This document shows positions 44,997 to 54,305 of a DNA stretch of 60,895 bases, piece by piece. Within the stretch, counting starts at the first letter, position 1, and every line of letters begins with the position of its first letter. The notes beneath the pieces were generated by a model. It was not told the DNA's origin. It searched no databases and saw nothing but the letters and a program-made list of their open reading frames with translations. The DNA comes from Janthinobacterium psychrotolerans (lineage in GTDB: Bacteria > Pseudomonadota > Gammaproteobacteria > Burkholderiales > Burkholderiaceae_D). The translations under genes and the position numbers were made by a program. The DNA is taken from NCBI RefSeq assembly GCF_001677885.1, contig NZ_LOCQ01000038.1, positions 1-60,895 on the forward strand, read 5' to 3'.

Positions 44997-45745
44997 CAGC
45001 CCACGCAGCGAGCGCCAGGACCACTGCCGCCACGGTGGGACCGGTCAGCAGAGGGCCAATAGGCATTGTCATCGAGATCGCCTTTGGCGGCGCGCTGGCG
45101 ACGATTTTTGCTTGGGGGATAGGGGTCATGATTGCCTACGGGGGCATGCAGACCTCGTGGCTATGGGCCGACAAGGGGATCGATCACGCCCGTGGACTTG
45201 TCGAGGAGAATCTTCGTTTTATCGCCGAGTATCCACGGTCGGTCTTGATCCAAGATACCTTGGCATTCGAACATAAAGTCATCAAGGCTGTGTCCCGCCC
45301 ATTCATCGCGATGGGAGCGTTGAAATATTACGAAGCCAGTTTAAAGCCGATACCAGACTCAGCCGACAGTCTCGGCAAAACCCTGGCGTTGCTCAAACGG
45401 GAACTTGCCAAGGTCTTCATGGTGGCGATGTACATCGCCATGGATACAGCGATGCGATTGTTCGTCGTCCTGTTCGCGCTGCCTTCATTCCTGCTTGCCT
45501 GCTTGCTGGGGATCGTCGATGGCCTGGTGCGCCGTGATCTACGCCGTTGGGGTGGTGGCCGCGAGTCGAGCTTTGTCTATCACCGGGCAAAAAAGGCAAC
45601 GGCCTGGTCGATATCGGGTGGCTTCGGGATATACCTGGCGTGGCCTTTTGGCGGGTTCAACCCGGCGTACATGGTGCTGGTCTTTACTGTGCTGGTAGCA
45701 GCTTCGCTGTCCATGTATGTCAGCACTTTCAAAAAATACTTGTGA
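44993..45745 (+). CDS. ICE membrane protein TIGR03747 (PFL_4697 family, 250 aa)
   Basis: Four hydrophobic segments (about 22-50, 140-165, 195-215, 220-240) surround a periplasmic loop with WLWADKGIDHARGLVEENLR. The segment between the later helices, LGIVDGLVRRDLRRWGGGRE followed by YHRAKK, is typical of the family. Known only from these transfer operons, directly after traD. The 4-bp overlap with traD suggests the two proteins interact in the inner membrane. Confidence 0.85.
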   Translation: MTAHAASARTTAATVGPVSRGPIGIVIEIAFGGALATIFAWGIGVMIAYGGMQTSWLWADKGIDHARGLVEENLRFIAEYPRSVLIQDTLAFEHKVIKAVSRPFIAMGALKYYEASLKPIPDSADSLGKTLALLKRELAKVFMVAMYIAMDTAMRLFVVLFALPSFLLACLLGIVDGLVRRDLRRWGGGRESSFVYHRAKKATAWSISGGFGIYLAWPFGGFNPAYMVLVFTVLVAASLSMYVSTFKKYL

Positions 45746-45757
45746 GGGGGAGGCGTG

Positions 45758-46084
45758 ATGAAATTTCCATCCATTGTGCTGATAAAGAGGTTCCGATCGG
45801 CCGCATTGCTGGTCATATCGATTGCAATGACCGCCGCCCCTGTCTCGCATGCAGATGAAGACGCAGAGCGGGAGAATCTGACGAGAATCAGCTATGAACT
45901 GAGCCAGCTGCAAAGAATGATCAACGATGCTGCTAAAGAGGCGGAGTCCGGTGGCGGAGCGCGCTTCCGGTATGACTTGCTCGCGCGTGATTTGCGGCTG
46001 GTTCGCGCAGGTGTGGATGACCATTTACAACGGCCGCGCCAGCCGCAACGTGTGCAGCCGCTAGCGGGCGATTACAGAAACTAG
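45758..46084 (+). CDS. RAQPRD family ICE protein (108 aa)
   Basis: Signal peptide with cleavage near SHADEDAERENL, then a helical hairpin and the signature region RFRYDLLARDLRLVRAGVDD, LQRPRQPQRVQPLAGDYR, close to the name-giving R-x-QPR pattern. The family is small, periplasmic and specific to these transfer systems. ATG at 45758 has GGGGGAGG upstream; a GTG one codon earlier is possible. Confidence 0.82.
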   Translation: MKFPSIVLIKRFRSAALLVISIAMTAAPVSHADEDAERENLTRISYELSQLQRMINDAAKEAESGGGARFRYDLLARDLRLVRAGVDDHLQRPRQPQRVQPLAGDYRN

Positions 46085-46108
46085 AACGTAGATTGAGAGG
46101 GCTTCACC

Positions 46109-46339
46109 ATGACCGCGACTATGCGCATTGCCTTTGACGCTGCATCAGGTGGTACCGCAGCAGGCGTGGCCTTGGTCATTGGCCTCGCATTGGCCGCTTT
46201 TCTCGTTGTTTGGGGAGCGAACGCCGTTCGTATGCTGCTCATCGAAGTCATGCATAGCCCCAAGTTATTTGTCCGCAATGGCTGGCTGGTGATGCGAGTC
46301 GTAACCATATTGACGGTGTTTTTCTATCTTTTGAAGTGA
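46109..46339 (+). CDS. ICE membrane protein TIGR03758/DUF3262 (76 aa)
   Basis: Two membrane helices (about 18-40 and 57-75), length and position match the small pilin-like PFL_4701 family (F0 candidate for the mating pilus in related systems). The sequence FDAASGGTAAGVALVIGLAL, then LLIEVMHS, fits. A GAGAGGG site precedes it. Confidence 0.75.
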   Translation: MTATMRIAFDAASGGTAAGVALVIGLALAAFLVVWGANAVRMLLIEVMHSPKLFVRNGWLVMRVVTILTVFFYLLK

Positions 46340-46501
46340 ACGTGCTGAGCCAATAGGAGCTCAGCCACGAGTATCCGATTGGTGCTAAACGCGGTGGCGC
46401 CGATGTTTTTGATGACCGCGAAATCTTTGATGTAGATACGGGCCAGAAGCAACAGACGGTTCGACGCCTGGCGCTTAGTTGGTCCTTAACAGGGGGGTTA
46501 T
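46340..46501. other. Longest gap within the transfer operon (162 bp)
   Basis: No gene; contains AGGAGCTCAGCC with short partial inverted repeats and a GGGGGG before the next gene. It may hold a processing site or an internal promoter; nothing definite is seen. Confidence 0.3.
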
Positions 46502-46903
46502 ATGTCGTACTTGAAAAAAAAGGGGGCGGTATCAACCGATGTCCGCCCGGTCATCAGTGTGAATCGCCGTGACATCGCAGCAATGTTGTTATTGCTTGCT
46601 GCGGCGTTCGTGGCAGCGCCGGCAATGGCAGATCTCCCTGCGGCCGTACAGCCCACAGGCGGTGCTGCGGCCGGGGACTACATGCAGCTGTTGCGGCAAT
46701 ACTGGAAGCAGGGCATTGCCGTCTTTGTGCTGATGGTGGGCTCCTGGGCGTTTATCGAAGTCGGCGGGGGGGCCGTCGCCAAATTTGGCGAGTGGCGAAG
46801 AGGTAAGGTCGAGTTGAGCGAGCTGAAATGGTTCTTCTTCATCGGTGTACTGATGTTGGTCGCGGTGATTTACCTGCTGACGACTGCTAACGGCATCCTC
46901 TGA
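46502..46903 (+). CDS. ICE membrane protein TIGR03745 (PFL_4702 family, 133 aa)
   Basis: A long N-region (about 1-45) ends in a signal-like helix with AAPAMADLP. Two more helices follow, with QYWKQGIAVFVLMVGSWAFI, GGAVAKFGEWRRGKVEL and a final LMLVAVIYLLTTANGIL. This matches the VirB2/TraA-like small membrane protein family of these operons. GGGGGGTT lies before the ATG. Confidence 0.8.
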   Translation: MSYLKKKGAVSTDVRPVISVNRRDIAAMLLLLAAAFVAAPAMADLPAAVQPTGGAAAGDYMQLLRQYWKQGIAVFVLMVGSWAFIEVGGGAVAKFGEWRRGKVELSELKWFFFIGVLMLVAVIYLLTTANGIL

Positions 46904-46935
46904 CTTCGTTAATCGACGCGACCCTGGGCTTGATC

Positions 46936-47385
46936 ATGGACGATATTTCCGACAGCGCACAAATGGACACTCCCCGTGTCCATGCACCATTGACCGACAG
47001 AGCAAATCGGGAACCTGCCATCTTGCGCGGACTGACGTCCTCCGAGGCACAAATGGCCATTTTTATCGTGATGCCGATTTATGCGGTGATAGGCCTGGCG
47101 GTCGCATTTGCGACGAAGATATGGGCGCTGGGGGTGCTGATCGCATCGCTGGCGCCCATGCTCACTGTGTGGACAGCAGCAGGCTGGATGGCAAAGGTGA
47201 AGCGCAACAAGCCCGACTATTATTATCAGCACCGCTTCAAACTGTGGCTCGCGGAGAACGGCCTGATCAAAAGCCGTTTCATCGATCATGACGGTTTCTG
47301 GGAGATTGGACGTGACGTGCCTTTTCCACGTCGCTCGGCGAAGGGAAATCGTTCTAATCAACCCGTCAAGAAGGTCGGAGTCTAG
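46936..47385 (+). CDS. ICE protein TIGR03750 (TraL-like, 149 aa)
   Basis: The core LTDRANREPAILRGLTSSEA, two hydrophobic segments (about 48-68 and 72-92) and KRNKPDYYYQHRFKLWL match the family, similar to TraL of F-type systems. I chose the ATG at 46936; a TTG two codons earlier is also in frame and neither has a strong ribosome-binding site. The next gene starts 2 bp after the stop. Confidence 0.8.
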   Translation: MDDISDSAQMDTPRVHAPLTDRANREPAILRGLTSSEAQMAIFIVMPIYAVIGLAVAFATKIWALGVLIASLAPMLTVWTAAGWMAKVKRNKPDYYYQHRFKLWLAENGLIKSRFIDHDGFWEIGRDVPFPRRSAKGNRSNQPVKKVGV

Positions 47386-47387
47386 TC

Positions 47388-48224
47388 ATGGCACGCTACA
47401 CGGACGCCCTGGCGCAGGCCAACTGGTACATCAAGTGCCTCCTCGGGGTGGTCGCCGCATCCATTACGGTGGCGGTGATGGCCTTGTTTGGCTGGCGCAG
47501 CGCCGAGCGGGATGTAACAGTGCATATCCCGCCGGATCTGACGACGGGGGCACAGATCAAAGTAGGCCGGAAGGAGGTACCTGCCTCGAATGTGTACCTG
47601 TTCGCCTTCTATATATGGCAGCAGCTCAATCGCTGGAGCTTGAACGGGCAACAGGATTACGGCAGCCAAATCTACAAACTGCAGGCGTTCTTCACGCCAG
47701 CATGCCAGCAACAGCTGATTAGCGATATGACCACTCGTGCGGGGCAAGGTGAACTCGATCAGCGCACGCGGTCCGTTATGGAGATTCCTGGGCTGGGATA
47801 TCGCGATGGCCGGGTTCTGGCTCATGCCGACGGTTCGTGGAACGTGCTAATCGACACCCAGATCATCGAATCCTCGCGCGGCGTACCTGTAAAGGATGCG
47901 TATGTGCGTTATCCGCTCCATGTGGTGCGCTATGACGTCGACCGAGAACTCAATCCATGGCAACTGGCGATCGATTGCTATTCTGCGCAAAAGAAACCGG
48001 AGCGGCTGGATCCTGACGCGGTGGCTGTGGCAATCAAGGGTAATCGTGCTGTGGTCCAGAACAGCGACGAGTATGCGAATCGCAGCTTCGCGGAAGGTGG
48101 CGTGCCGCAAACGCAGGGGGCGACGACAGGCCCGACTTCGCCACCCTCCGGCACTTCCGGTGGGCAGCGTAAGCCGGCTCCTCAGGATCTGACGCCGGCG
48201 ACATTGCCGCGCGTGCCCCGCTAA
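47388..48224 (+). CDS. ICE protein TIGR03746 (PFL_4703 family, TraE/VirB8-like)
   Basis: One membrane helix at about 15-38 (YIKCLLGVVAASITVAVMAL), then a periplasmic domain with VYLFAFYIWQQLNRW, YKLQAFFTPACQQQLISDM and DAYVRYPLHVVRYDVDREL, followed by a proline-rich tail. Comparable to TraE of F. Inner-membrane part of the mating channel core. Confidence 0.82.
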   Translation: MARYTDALAQANWYIKCLLGVVAASITVAVMALFGWRSAERDVTVHIPPDLTTGAQIKVGRKEVPASNVYLFAFYIWQQLNRWSLNGQQDYGSQIYKLQAFFTPACQQQLISDMTTRAGQGELDQRTRSVMEIPGLGYRDGRVLAHADGSWNVLIDTQIIESSRGVPVKDAYVRYPLHVVRYDVDRELNPWQLAIDCYSAQKKPERLDPDAVAVAIKGNRAVVQNSDEYANRSFAEGGVPQTQGATTGPTSPPSGTSGGQRKPAPQDLTPATLPRVPR

Positions 48225-48241
48225 TCGAAGGAGAGAATGGC

Positions 48242-49270
48242 ATGAACGGTCGACTTTTTTCAACGATTGGGGTGCTGCTGGTGTCCCAACTATCCGCGGC
48301 CGATTTGGTACATGCGCAGTCCGCAACGGGCATTCCCCCTACGTTGGAGTTGGGAGAAGTGCGCACGCAACCGGTGGAACCTAATGCTGCAATAAATGCC
48401 TCTTCTAGCCAGGTCGTAAGGTCCAGCGGCAGCGACCTGGCGTCAGAATCGCGCCCAAGTATTCCGGGGCCAGAGAAGCGTGCCGGTGCAAACTCCAATC
48501 CTGCCCCCCGCAAAGCAAAGGAGGCTCGACAACGTCAAGTGCCAGAGCGTAGCGTCAACGCAAAGCCAGAGCGCATCGAATTCAAGCGTCATCCGTTGAA
48601 GATATCGTTGGGAAATACCGAAAGGCTGGTCACGTTCCCGAATCCCGTGGCGGTGTCGCTGCCATCCGGTGCGGAAGCTGACGTTGATATGCAAATTATC
48701 GGGCGGACTGCGTACTTTACGATGTTGGCACCACGCAGCGCGCCCATCCGGGTGCTGGTGGATGATCTTGTCACCGGACAAACAATTCCTATGGATTTGC
48801 TGGGTGTGGGTGCTGTCGACGGGCTCAGCTCGGAAGTCGAGGTCCATTATGAGGACCAGCTGCCGGCAGACCAGCAGCAGGTGGATCGCGCGGAAGAGCA
48901 ATCACCTGTACTCGATATGGTTCAACTGACGCGGTATGCGGCGCAGACTGTGTATGCGCCCCGGCGTCTCAAACCCTTGTCGGACGGCGTACGCAGCATA
49001 CCGATGGACAGCAAAAGCATCGAAGGACTGTTTCGGGGTGTGCGCACCAGAAGTCGCCCGATCGGGCAATGGCGCTCGGGTGATCTATATGTCACCGCCG
49101 TTCAGGTAGTCAACTTGGAGGGCCGTTCCGTCTCGTTGGACCTCGAGCAGATCAGGGGCCGCTGGATCGCTGCGGCCTTGCAGCATCATCACGTCCTGGC
49201 ATCAGGATCCGATTATGACAGCACCACGCTGTACCTGGTCTGTGGCCAGTCGTTCCATTCATGCAGATGA
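48242..49270 (+). CDS. ICE protein TIGR03749 (PFL_4704 family, TraK/VirB9-like, 342 aa)
   Basis: A signal peptide (about 1-26) is followed by a disordered region and a conserved core from about 115: HPLKISLGNTERLVTFPNPV, then TAYFTMLAPRSAPIRVLV and LLGVGAVDGL. The C-terminus has WRSGDLYVTAVQVVNLEGRS and ends near the outer-membrane motif. Likely secretin-like outer-membrane core component. A GGAGAG site precedes the ATG. Confidence 0.82.
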   Translation: MNGRLFSTIGVLLVSQLSAADLVHAQSATGIPPTLELGEVRTQPVEPNAAINASSSQVVRSSGSDLASESRPSIPGPEKRAGANSNPAPRKAKEARQRQVPERSVNAKPERIEFKRHPLKISLGNTERLVTFPNPVAVSLPSGAEADVDMQIIGRTAYFTMLAPRSAPIRVLVDDLVTGQTIPMDLLGVGAVDGLSSEVEVHYEDQLPADQQQVDRAEEQSPVLDMVQLTRYAAQTVYAPRRLKPLSDGVRSIPMDSKSIEGLFRGVRTRSRPIGQWRSGDLYVTAVQVVNLEGRSVSLDLEQIRGRWIAAALQHHHVLASGSDYDSTTLYLVCGQSFHSCR

Positions 49271-49279
49271 GGTGATACT

Positions 49280-50872
49280 GTGCCAGCGATAACCCAGAAC
49301 AAGCTCACACCGATCTTCAGCGTATGCGCGGTGCTGATCGTGGCATACGTCCTGTTTGCCCGATATGGTGGTGGACAAACAGCACCTGTCAAAGCAGCGG
49401 ATCCGCTACCGGTGGTGCCCGTGGCACCTGGTGATGAGGCGCCCGCGCGTTCGGGTGGGCTATTTGGCGTGGGGGCGCTGTCAGCGGCACCACGCCGTGC
49501 GGATGCGGATAGCCCCAGCGAAACCCTGAAGACTGTTACAGCAAGCAACAACGATCTGCGCGACAAGGTGCAAAAGGTCATTGAAGCGAACGATCTGTTG
49601 AAGCAGGAAAACGCAAGGCTACAGAACAGCCAGGCTACTATTGTTGCGCAGGTGACAGAGCGGGTCTTGGCCGACCAGCGATTGCACCCTAATGCGGTGC
49701 CGGAATCGGGGGATACCGAGCAAACAGGACAATCGAAGGCAGGGAAGCAATCGCCAACGGCGCTAGGCGGCATTGTGGACGCCGCCACTGGCGGCTATTC
49801 GACGATGGTGAACTCGCTGGGTACAGCCAATCCCAAGGGCATCCCAAACGGCCTGGGCTACGATGATTCCCGCACGGCGGACGTAAGTACTGCCTCCAAC
49901 GGTAGAGCCATTACTACTTACACCAGGCACCTACCAGTAGGCTATAAGGAAGCGAAGGCGGGTGACGGTACGGTCGCTATCATGGATTCGGTGGGGCGCC
50001 CAGTGCGCCAGGCGGTATCAACTCAGGCGGCCGTCGACCCCGGTGCAGGCACAGGTCGGGCTGCCTCCAGCAATCAAGAGAAGCATACGCCGCGTCCCTT
50101 TTACACCATCCCCGAAAATGCCACCATGACCAAGGCGACGCTCATGACCGCACTGGTGGGACGTGTGCCGATCGACGGAAAGGTACATGACCCCATGCAA
50201 TTCAAACTCCTGATCGGAAGGGATAATTTGGCCGCCAATGGTCATCATGTGCCGGATGCGGTGGCTGGCATCGTGATGTCGGGTATCGCGATTGGCGATA
50301 TGGCGTTGAGCTGCTCGGAAGGGCTGATCCAGTCTCTCACCTTTGTGTTCGATGACGGCACTGTTAAAACTGTGTCGATGAAAAGAGATGGGGCAACTCC
50401 AACTCTTGGAGGGTCGGGTGGCGGTCAGGCAACTCAGTCGGTCACGCAATCGAACAAGTTGGCGTGGATATCCGATGAATATGGCAACCCCTGTGTCAAC
50501 GGAAAATTTGTTACCAATGCCCCGTCCTATCTTGCCGACATGGTAACGATGAAGACGCTGAGCATTGCCGCCCAGGCGACTGCATTGGCGCAGACCACGA
50601 CGGCGGAAAATCCGTTTGGATCAAGCACGGCAGTGACGGGAAACAAAGGCACTTATGTACTTGGCCAGGCAGCCGGTTCCGGTATCAATGAAGTGAGCAA
50701 CTGGATCATGCGGAGGCTGAACAATTCGTTCGACGCGGTGGTGACGCCGGCTGGTGGCCGCCTGGTGGTGCACTTCGAGCAGGAGATAGCGATCGATAAG
50801 GCGCCGGATGGGCGCAAGCTTGATTACGGTAACAGCGAGGCGCCCGCCGGCGCCCTTCAATTGTTAGATTGA
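49280..50872 (+). CDS. ICE protein TIGR03752 (PFL_4705 family, TraB/VirB10-like, 530 aa)
   Basis: GTG start at 49280. One membrane helix (about 10-28), Pro-rich stretch, coiled coil (about 75-115; VIEANDLLKQENARL), then a beta-barrel VirB10-like domain (about 270-500) with RPFYTIPENATMTKATLMTA, LVGRVPIDGKVHDPMQFKLL and WISDEYGNPCVNGKFVTNAP. Spans from inner to outer membrane and links ATPase energy to the channel in related systems. Confidence 0.87.
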   Translation: MPAITQNKLTPIFSVCAVLIVAYVLFARYGGGQTAPVKAADPLPVVPVAPGDEAPARSGGLFGVGALSAAPRRADADSPSETLKTVTASNNDLRDKVQKVIEANDLLKQENARLQNSQATIVAQVTERVLADQRLHPNAVPESGDTEQTGQSKAGKQSPTALGGIVDAATGGYSTMVNSLGTANPKGIPNGLGYDDSRTADVSTASNGRAITTYTRHLPVGYKEAKAGDGTVAIMDSVGRPVRQAVSTQAAVDPGAGTGRAASSNQEKHTPRPFYTIPENATMTKATLMTALVGRVPIDGKVHDPMQFKLLIGRDNLAANGHHVPDAVAGIVMSGIAIGDMALSCSEGLIQSLTFVFDDGTVKTVSMKRDGATPTLGGSGGGQATQSVTQSNKLAWISDEYGNPCVNGKFVTNAPSYLADMVTMKTLSIAAQATALAQTTTAENPFGSSTAVTGNKGTYVLGQAAGSGINEVSNWIMRRLNNSFDAVVTPAGGRLVVHFEQEIAIDKAPDGRKLDYGNSEAPAGALQLLD

Positions 50873-50887
50873 CCGGGAGGGTCCACC

Positions 50888-51352
50888 ATGAAGCTCACTT
50901 CTATTCTGGCCTTGCCGGCTATCGCGGGACTTGTGTCGCTGCAGGGCTGTTCGGTATCTGGCCCGCGAGAGAGCCCGTTGCAGAAAAACGGACCCAGAAT
51001 GATCGACATCTATGAGCGGCACATCGAGGAGAATGGGGGCAATGCCCCATCTGGCCAGTCCGAATTGCCACGCCGTCCGTATGACGAACCTGCGCGCTCA
51101 ACTGGTTCCAGCGACGTCCTGGGCAGTGCAATGAACAGCCGCTTTGCCCGACTGCCGAACCCGGATCTCGAGATGTACGTGTATCCGCATCTCGCAAAAG
51201 GGAAATACCCTATTCCCGGGTATGTAACGGTCTTTCCGATGTTCGAGTCTGTCCAGTATGCCTTGCCTGGGGAAGTAGCGCCCATTGCGCCTGCGGCGTC
51301 ACGCCCACTGGGCGGCACCGCTCCTGAAGGGCAGATTCCAGGCTCACACTGA
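50888..51352 (+). CDS. ICE lipoprotein TIGR03751 (TraV-like, 154 aa)
   Basis: Lipobox LVSLQGC places the lipidated cysteine at 21. The C-terminal region has ARLPNPDLEMYVYPHLAKGK, then PIPGYVTVFPMFESVQYALP, the family signature. Corresponds to TraV/VirB7, anchoring the outer-membrane core. GGGAGGGTCC precedes the ATG. Confidence 0.87.
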   Translation: MKLTSILALPAIAGLVSLQGCSVSGPRESPLQKNGPRMIDIYERHIEENGGNAPSGQSELPRRPYDEPARSTGSSDVLGSAMNSRFARLPNPDLEMYVYPHLAKGKYPIPGYVTVFPMFESVQYALPGEVAPIAPAASRPLGGTAPEGQIPGSH

Positions 51353-51379
51353 GGTTGATCGGTTTTTTCGGGAGGCTTT

Positions 51380-54271
51380 ATGTTTGGACGGCGAGAAGCG
51401 AAGGCTACCTGTGGGGTGGCGGACCACACGGATGTGCGGAACGGGAGTGCGCAGGACGGCGCCGGGGAACAGCTCCTGACGACCGCGAAGCGCAGGCATA
51501 TGGCAAACCGATCGCCCTCATTTACAGAACTGTTGCCATGGCGCGACTACGAACCATCGACACAAGTGTTCGAATTGAACGACGGCGTAAGCGTAGGTGC
51601 GCTTTTCGAACTGACCCCGATACCGACCGAGGCGCAAGCTGAGACGATGCTCAAGGAGTATTGCCGCAAGGTCCAGGCTGCATTGCAAACCCTGCCGGAA
51701 TCCGGGACGCCAGACTGGATCGTTCAATTCTTCGTCAACGACGACCGCAATATTGAGCAACTCAAGGACGACCTGGTAGCATATATTGATGAGGTTCATG
51801 CGGCCAACCCCGATCGTGGGAAGGCTATTAAAAACTCCAAGCTGACCCAGGCCGTGCTGCATGAGTATGCCCTGCACGTTGCCAACGTCTCCCAGGATGG
51901 CGGCTTGTTCGAGGACACCCAGGTATCCGGCCATAGCTGGCGTGGCCAGATCAGGCGGGTGAGGTGCTGCCTATACCGAGTCTACCCGACGGGCTATATG
52001 GCTGTTCCTGGCGTCGAGTCGCCGTCCGATGTGCTCAACCGAGCAGCCGACAGTCTCGTAGCCAACCTCGAGGAGGCTGGCGCGCGGATCCGTCGATGCG
52101 GGGGAATCGATCTGTATGAGTGGCTGCTTCCGTTTTTTAACCGCAGCGGCAGATATGGCACGACTGCCGAACTATTGAGGGCATTTCCCTATCCCGGCGA
52201 CGCGCCATCCCAAGCTGACGGTGAAGCGCCAGTCTTCGGACGCGACTTCGCAACCTTTCTCAATCTTAGCTTGCCTGAATCGGACCCGGTTTGGGGGGGC
52301 TTCAAGTTCGACGGCGTGTTGATGAAGGCACTCACGCTGCAGCAGATCACCTCCAATCCCGAGGTGGGCCACCTGACGGCCGAAAGGAAGCACGCAAAGC
52401 ATCTGTTCGCCCGCTTTGACCGGATGCCCGAGAATGCCATGTTGTCGATGACGATCGTGGTGACTCCACAGGACGTGGTTCGAGACCAGGTGGAACGGAT
52501 CCGAGATCGCTCTAAAGCCAAGAGTCCCGATGCCGAAAAGACGTCGGATGAATGCAAACAAATTCTACGGCACATGCAAACGGGTGACTGGCTTTTGCCC
52601 ACCTTTACGGTGCTGTACCTATCAGGTACCAGCGAGAAAGCGCTACGCAAGGATATTGCAGCAGTCAACGCCCGGATGGGGACCTCGGGTTTTCGCTTCA
52701 TCGAACCGGCACATGACTTGACTTCACTCGATGCCTTTGTGCGGGGCTTGCCTATGTGCTTTGACCCGCAATTCGACGCGAAGAACATGAAGCGTACACG
52801 GTACCTCTTTGCATCGCAGATCGCGGCCATGTTGCCGGTGTATGGACGGCAAAGGGGGACCGGCCATCCCGGCTTTCCTTTCTGGAATCGGGGGGGCGAA
52901 CCTCTATGGATAGACCCGCTGAATCCACGAGACCGGAAAAAAAATGCTCACATGCTCACCCTGGGGCCGACGGGCGCCGGGAAATCAGCCACGTTGAATT
53001 TTCTTGCACTGTTCCAAATGGCTATCCACCGACCACGGCTCACTATCGCGGATGCGGGAAAATCATTCCAGTTGCTCAAGGATTACTTTGCATCGATGGG
53101 CTTGACCACGCACTCCGTCGAGCTCACGCCCAATAACGATGTTTCGCTTCCACCGTTTGCCATGGGCGCCAAACTGGTCAGGGATCCCGAAACCATCGCG
53201 GCGTACGCCGCCGCGAGGACATCGGCGCATGTCGCCAAGCAGCTCGAAGAAAAGATCGAACAAAGCTTGATGGAAGGCGCGCTGGACCCGGGTGAGGATG
53301 CTGCCGGGCGCGACTCCATGGACCAGGATGACGAGAAGCGCGATTTTCTCGGAGAGATGACCATCGCCGCGATCATGATGATCACCGGCGGCGAGCAGAA
53401 GGAGGTCGAGCGCATGACGCGTGCAGACCGATACGTGGTGAGCCGCGCGATCATCACCGCCTCGATTGAGGCACAGAAGGGCGGTAAACCGCATCCTCTC
53501 ACGCAAGATGTGGCCAAGGCGCTCATGGACATGAACCAGGATGGGACGCTGCCGCACGAGCGCCGCGAGCGTGCTTACCACATGGGCGAGTCGATGATGG
53601 TCTACACGATGGACCTGAGAGGCAAGCTCTTCAATAGATACGGCCAACAATGGCCGGATGCTGACGTTACCCTGGTGGAACTAGGCACGCTGGTCAAGGA
53701 CGGATACGAAGACGCACTGGCTGTCGCTTACACGGGCCTGCTCGACCACGTGCACGCCAACGGCGAGGCCCATCAGCATGAGGGGCGGCCCCATATTTTC
53801 CTGACAGACGAAGGCCATCTGATCACTACAAATCCGCTGCTGGGGCCGAAAATTGTGAAGGGTACCAAGATGTGGCGAAAGCTGGACCTTTGGTTTTGGC
53901 TCGCCACGCAAGATATGAAGGACTTCCCGGAATCGATGAGCCGGGTGTTGAACATGTGCGAATTCTGGTTGCTCTTGACCATGGAAGCGGAGGAAGTGAA
54001 GCAAGTATCGCGGTTCAAGTCGCTCACTGAAGAGGAGCGGCTGTTGATGCTGTCGACGCGCAAGGAGCCGCCCAAGTACACCGAAGGAGTCTTGCTCAGT
54101 AGTACTCATAAGGCGCTGTTTCGGAACGTTCCGCCGCCCTTGGCTATAGCACTGGCGATGACGGAAGGGCACGAGAAAGCGTGGCGCCAGCGGATTATGA
54201 ATGAATTTGGGATCACGGAAATGGAGGCGGCAATACGCATCGCGCGTGAGCTTGCCGTACGTGCAACATGA
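51380..54271 (+). CDS. traC: Conjugative transfer ATPase TraC/VirB4 (TIGR03744, 963 aa)
   Basis: A variable N-terminal domain (about 40-500) leads to the P-loop: LGPTGAGKSATLN with Walker A at about 529-536, a family-typical helical insertion (about 610-690), and Walker B in HIFLTDEGHLITT. The C-terminus has WFWLATQDMKDFPESMSRVL, the VirB4 arginine/glutamine region. VirB4 ATPases power pilus assembly and transport at the inner membrane. Length is normal for the family. No change to a catalytic motif is seen. Confidence 0.92.
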   Translation: MFGRREAKATCGVADHTDVRNGSAQDGAGEQLLTTAKRRHMANRSPSFTELLPWRDYEPSTQVFELNDGVSVGALFELTPIPTEAQAETMLKEYCRKVQAALQTLPESGTPDWIVQFFVNDDRNIEQLKDDLVAYIDEVHAANPDRGKAIKNSKLTQAVLHEYALHVANVSQDGGLFEDTQVSGHSWRGQIRRVRCCLYRVYPTGYMAVPGVESPSDVLNRAADSLVANLEEAGARIRRCGGIDLYEWLLPFFNRSGRYGTTAELLRAFPYPGDAPSQADGEAPVFGRDFATFLNLSLPESDPVWGGFKFDGVLMKALTLQQITSNPEVGHLTAERKHAKHLFARFDRMPENAMLSMTIVVTPQDVVRDQVERIRDRSKAKSPDAEKTSDECKQILRHMQTGDWLLPTFTVLYLSGTSEKALRKDIAAVNARMGTSGFRFIEPAHDLTSLDAFVRGLPMCFDPQFDAKNMKRTRYLFASQIAAMLPVYGRQRGTGHPGFPFWNRGGEPLWIDPLNPRDRKKNAHMLTLGPTGAGKSATLNFLALFQMAIHRPRLTIADAGKSFQLLKDYFASMGLTTHSVELTPNNDVSLPPFAMGAKLVRDPETIAAYAAARTSAHVAKQLEEKIEQSLMEGALDPGEDAAGRDSMDQDDEKRDFLGEMTIAAIMMITGGEQKEVERMTRADRYVVSRAIITASIEAQKGGKPHPLTQDVAKALMDMNQDGTLPHERRERAYHMGESMMVYTMDLRGKLFNRYGQQWPDADVTLVELGTLVKDGYEDALAVAYTGLLDHVHANGEAHQHEGRPHIFLTDEGHLITTNPLLGPKIVKGTKMWRKLDLWFWLATQDMKDFPESMSRVLNMCEFWLLLTMEAEEVKQVSRFKSLTEEERLLMLSTRKEPPKYTEGVLLSSTHKALFRNVPPPLAIALAMTEGHEKAWRQRIMNEFGITEMEAAIRIARELAVRAT

Positions 54272-54305
54272 GCATGTCGCGCGGCGATACGTAAAGGACG
54301 ACAAA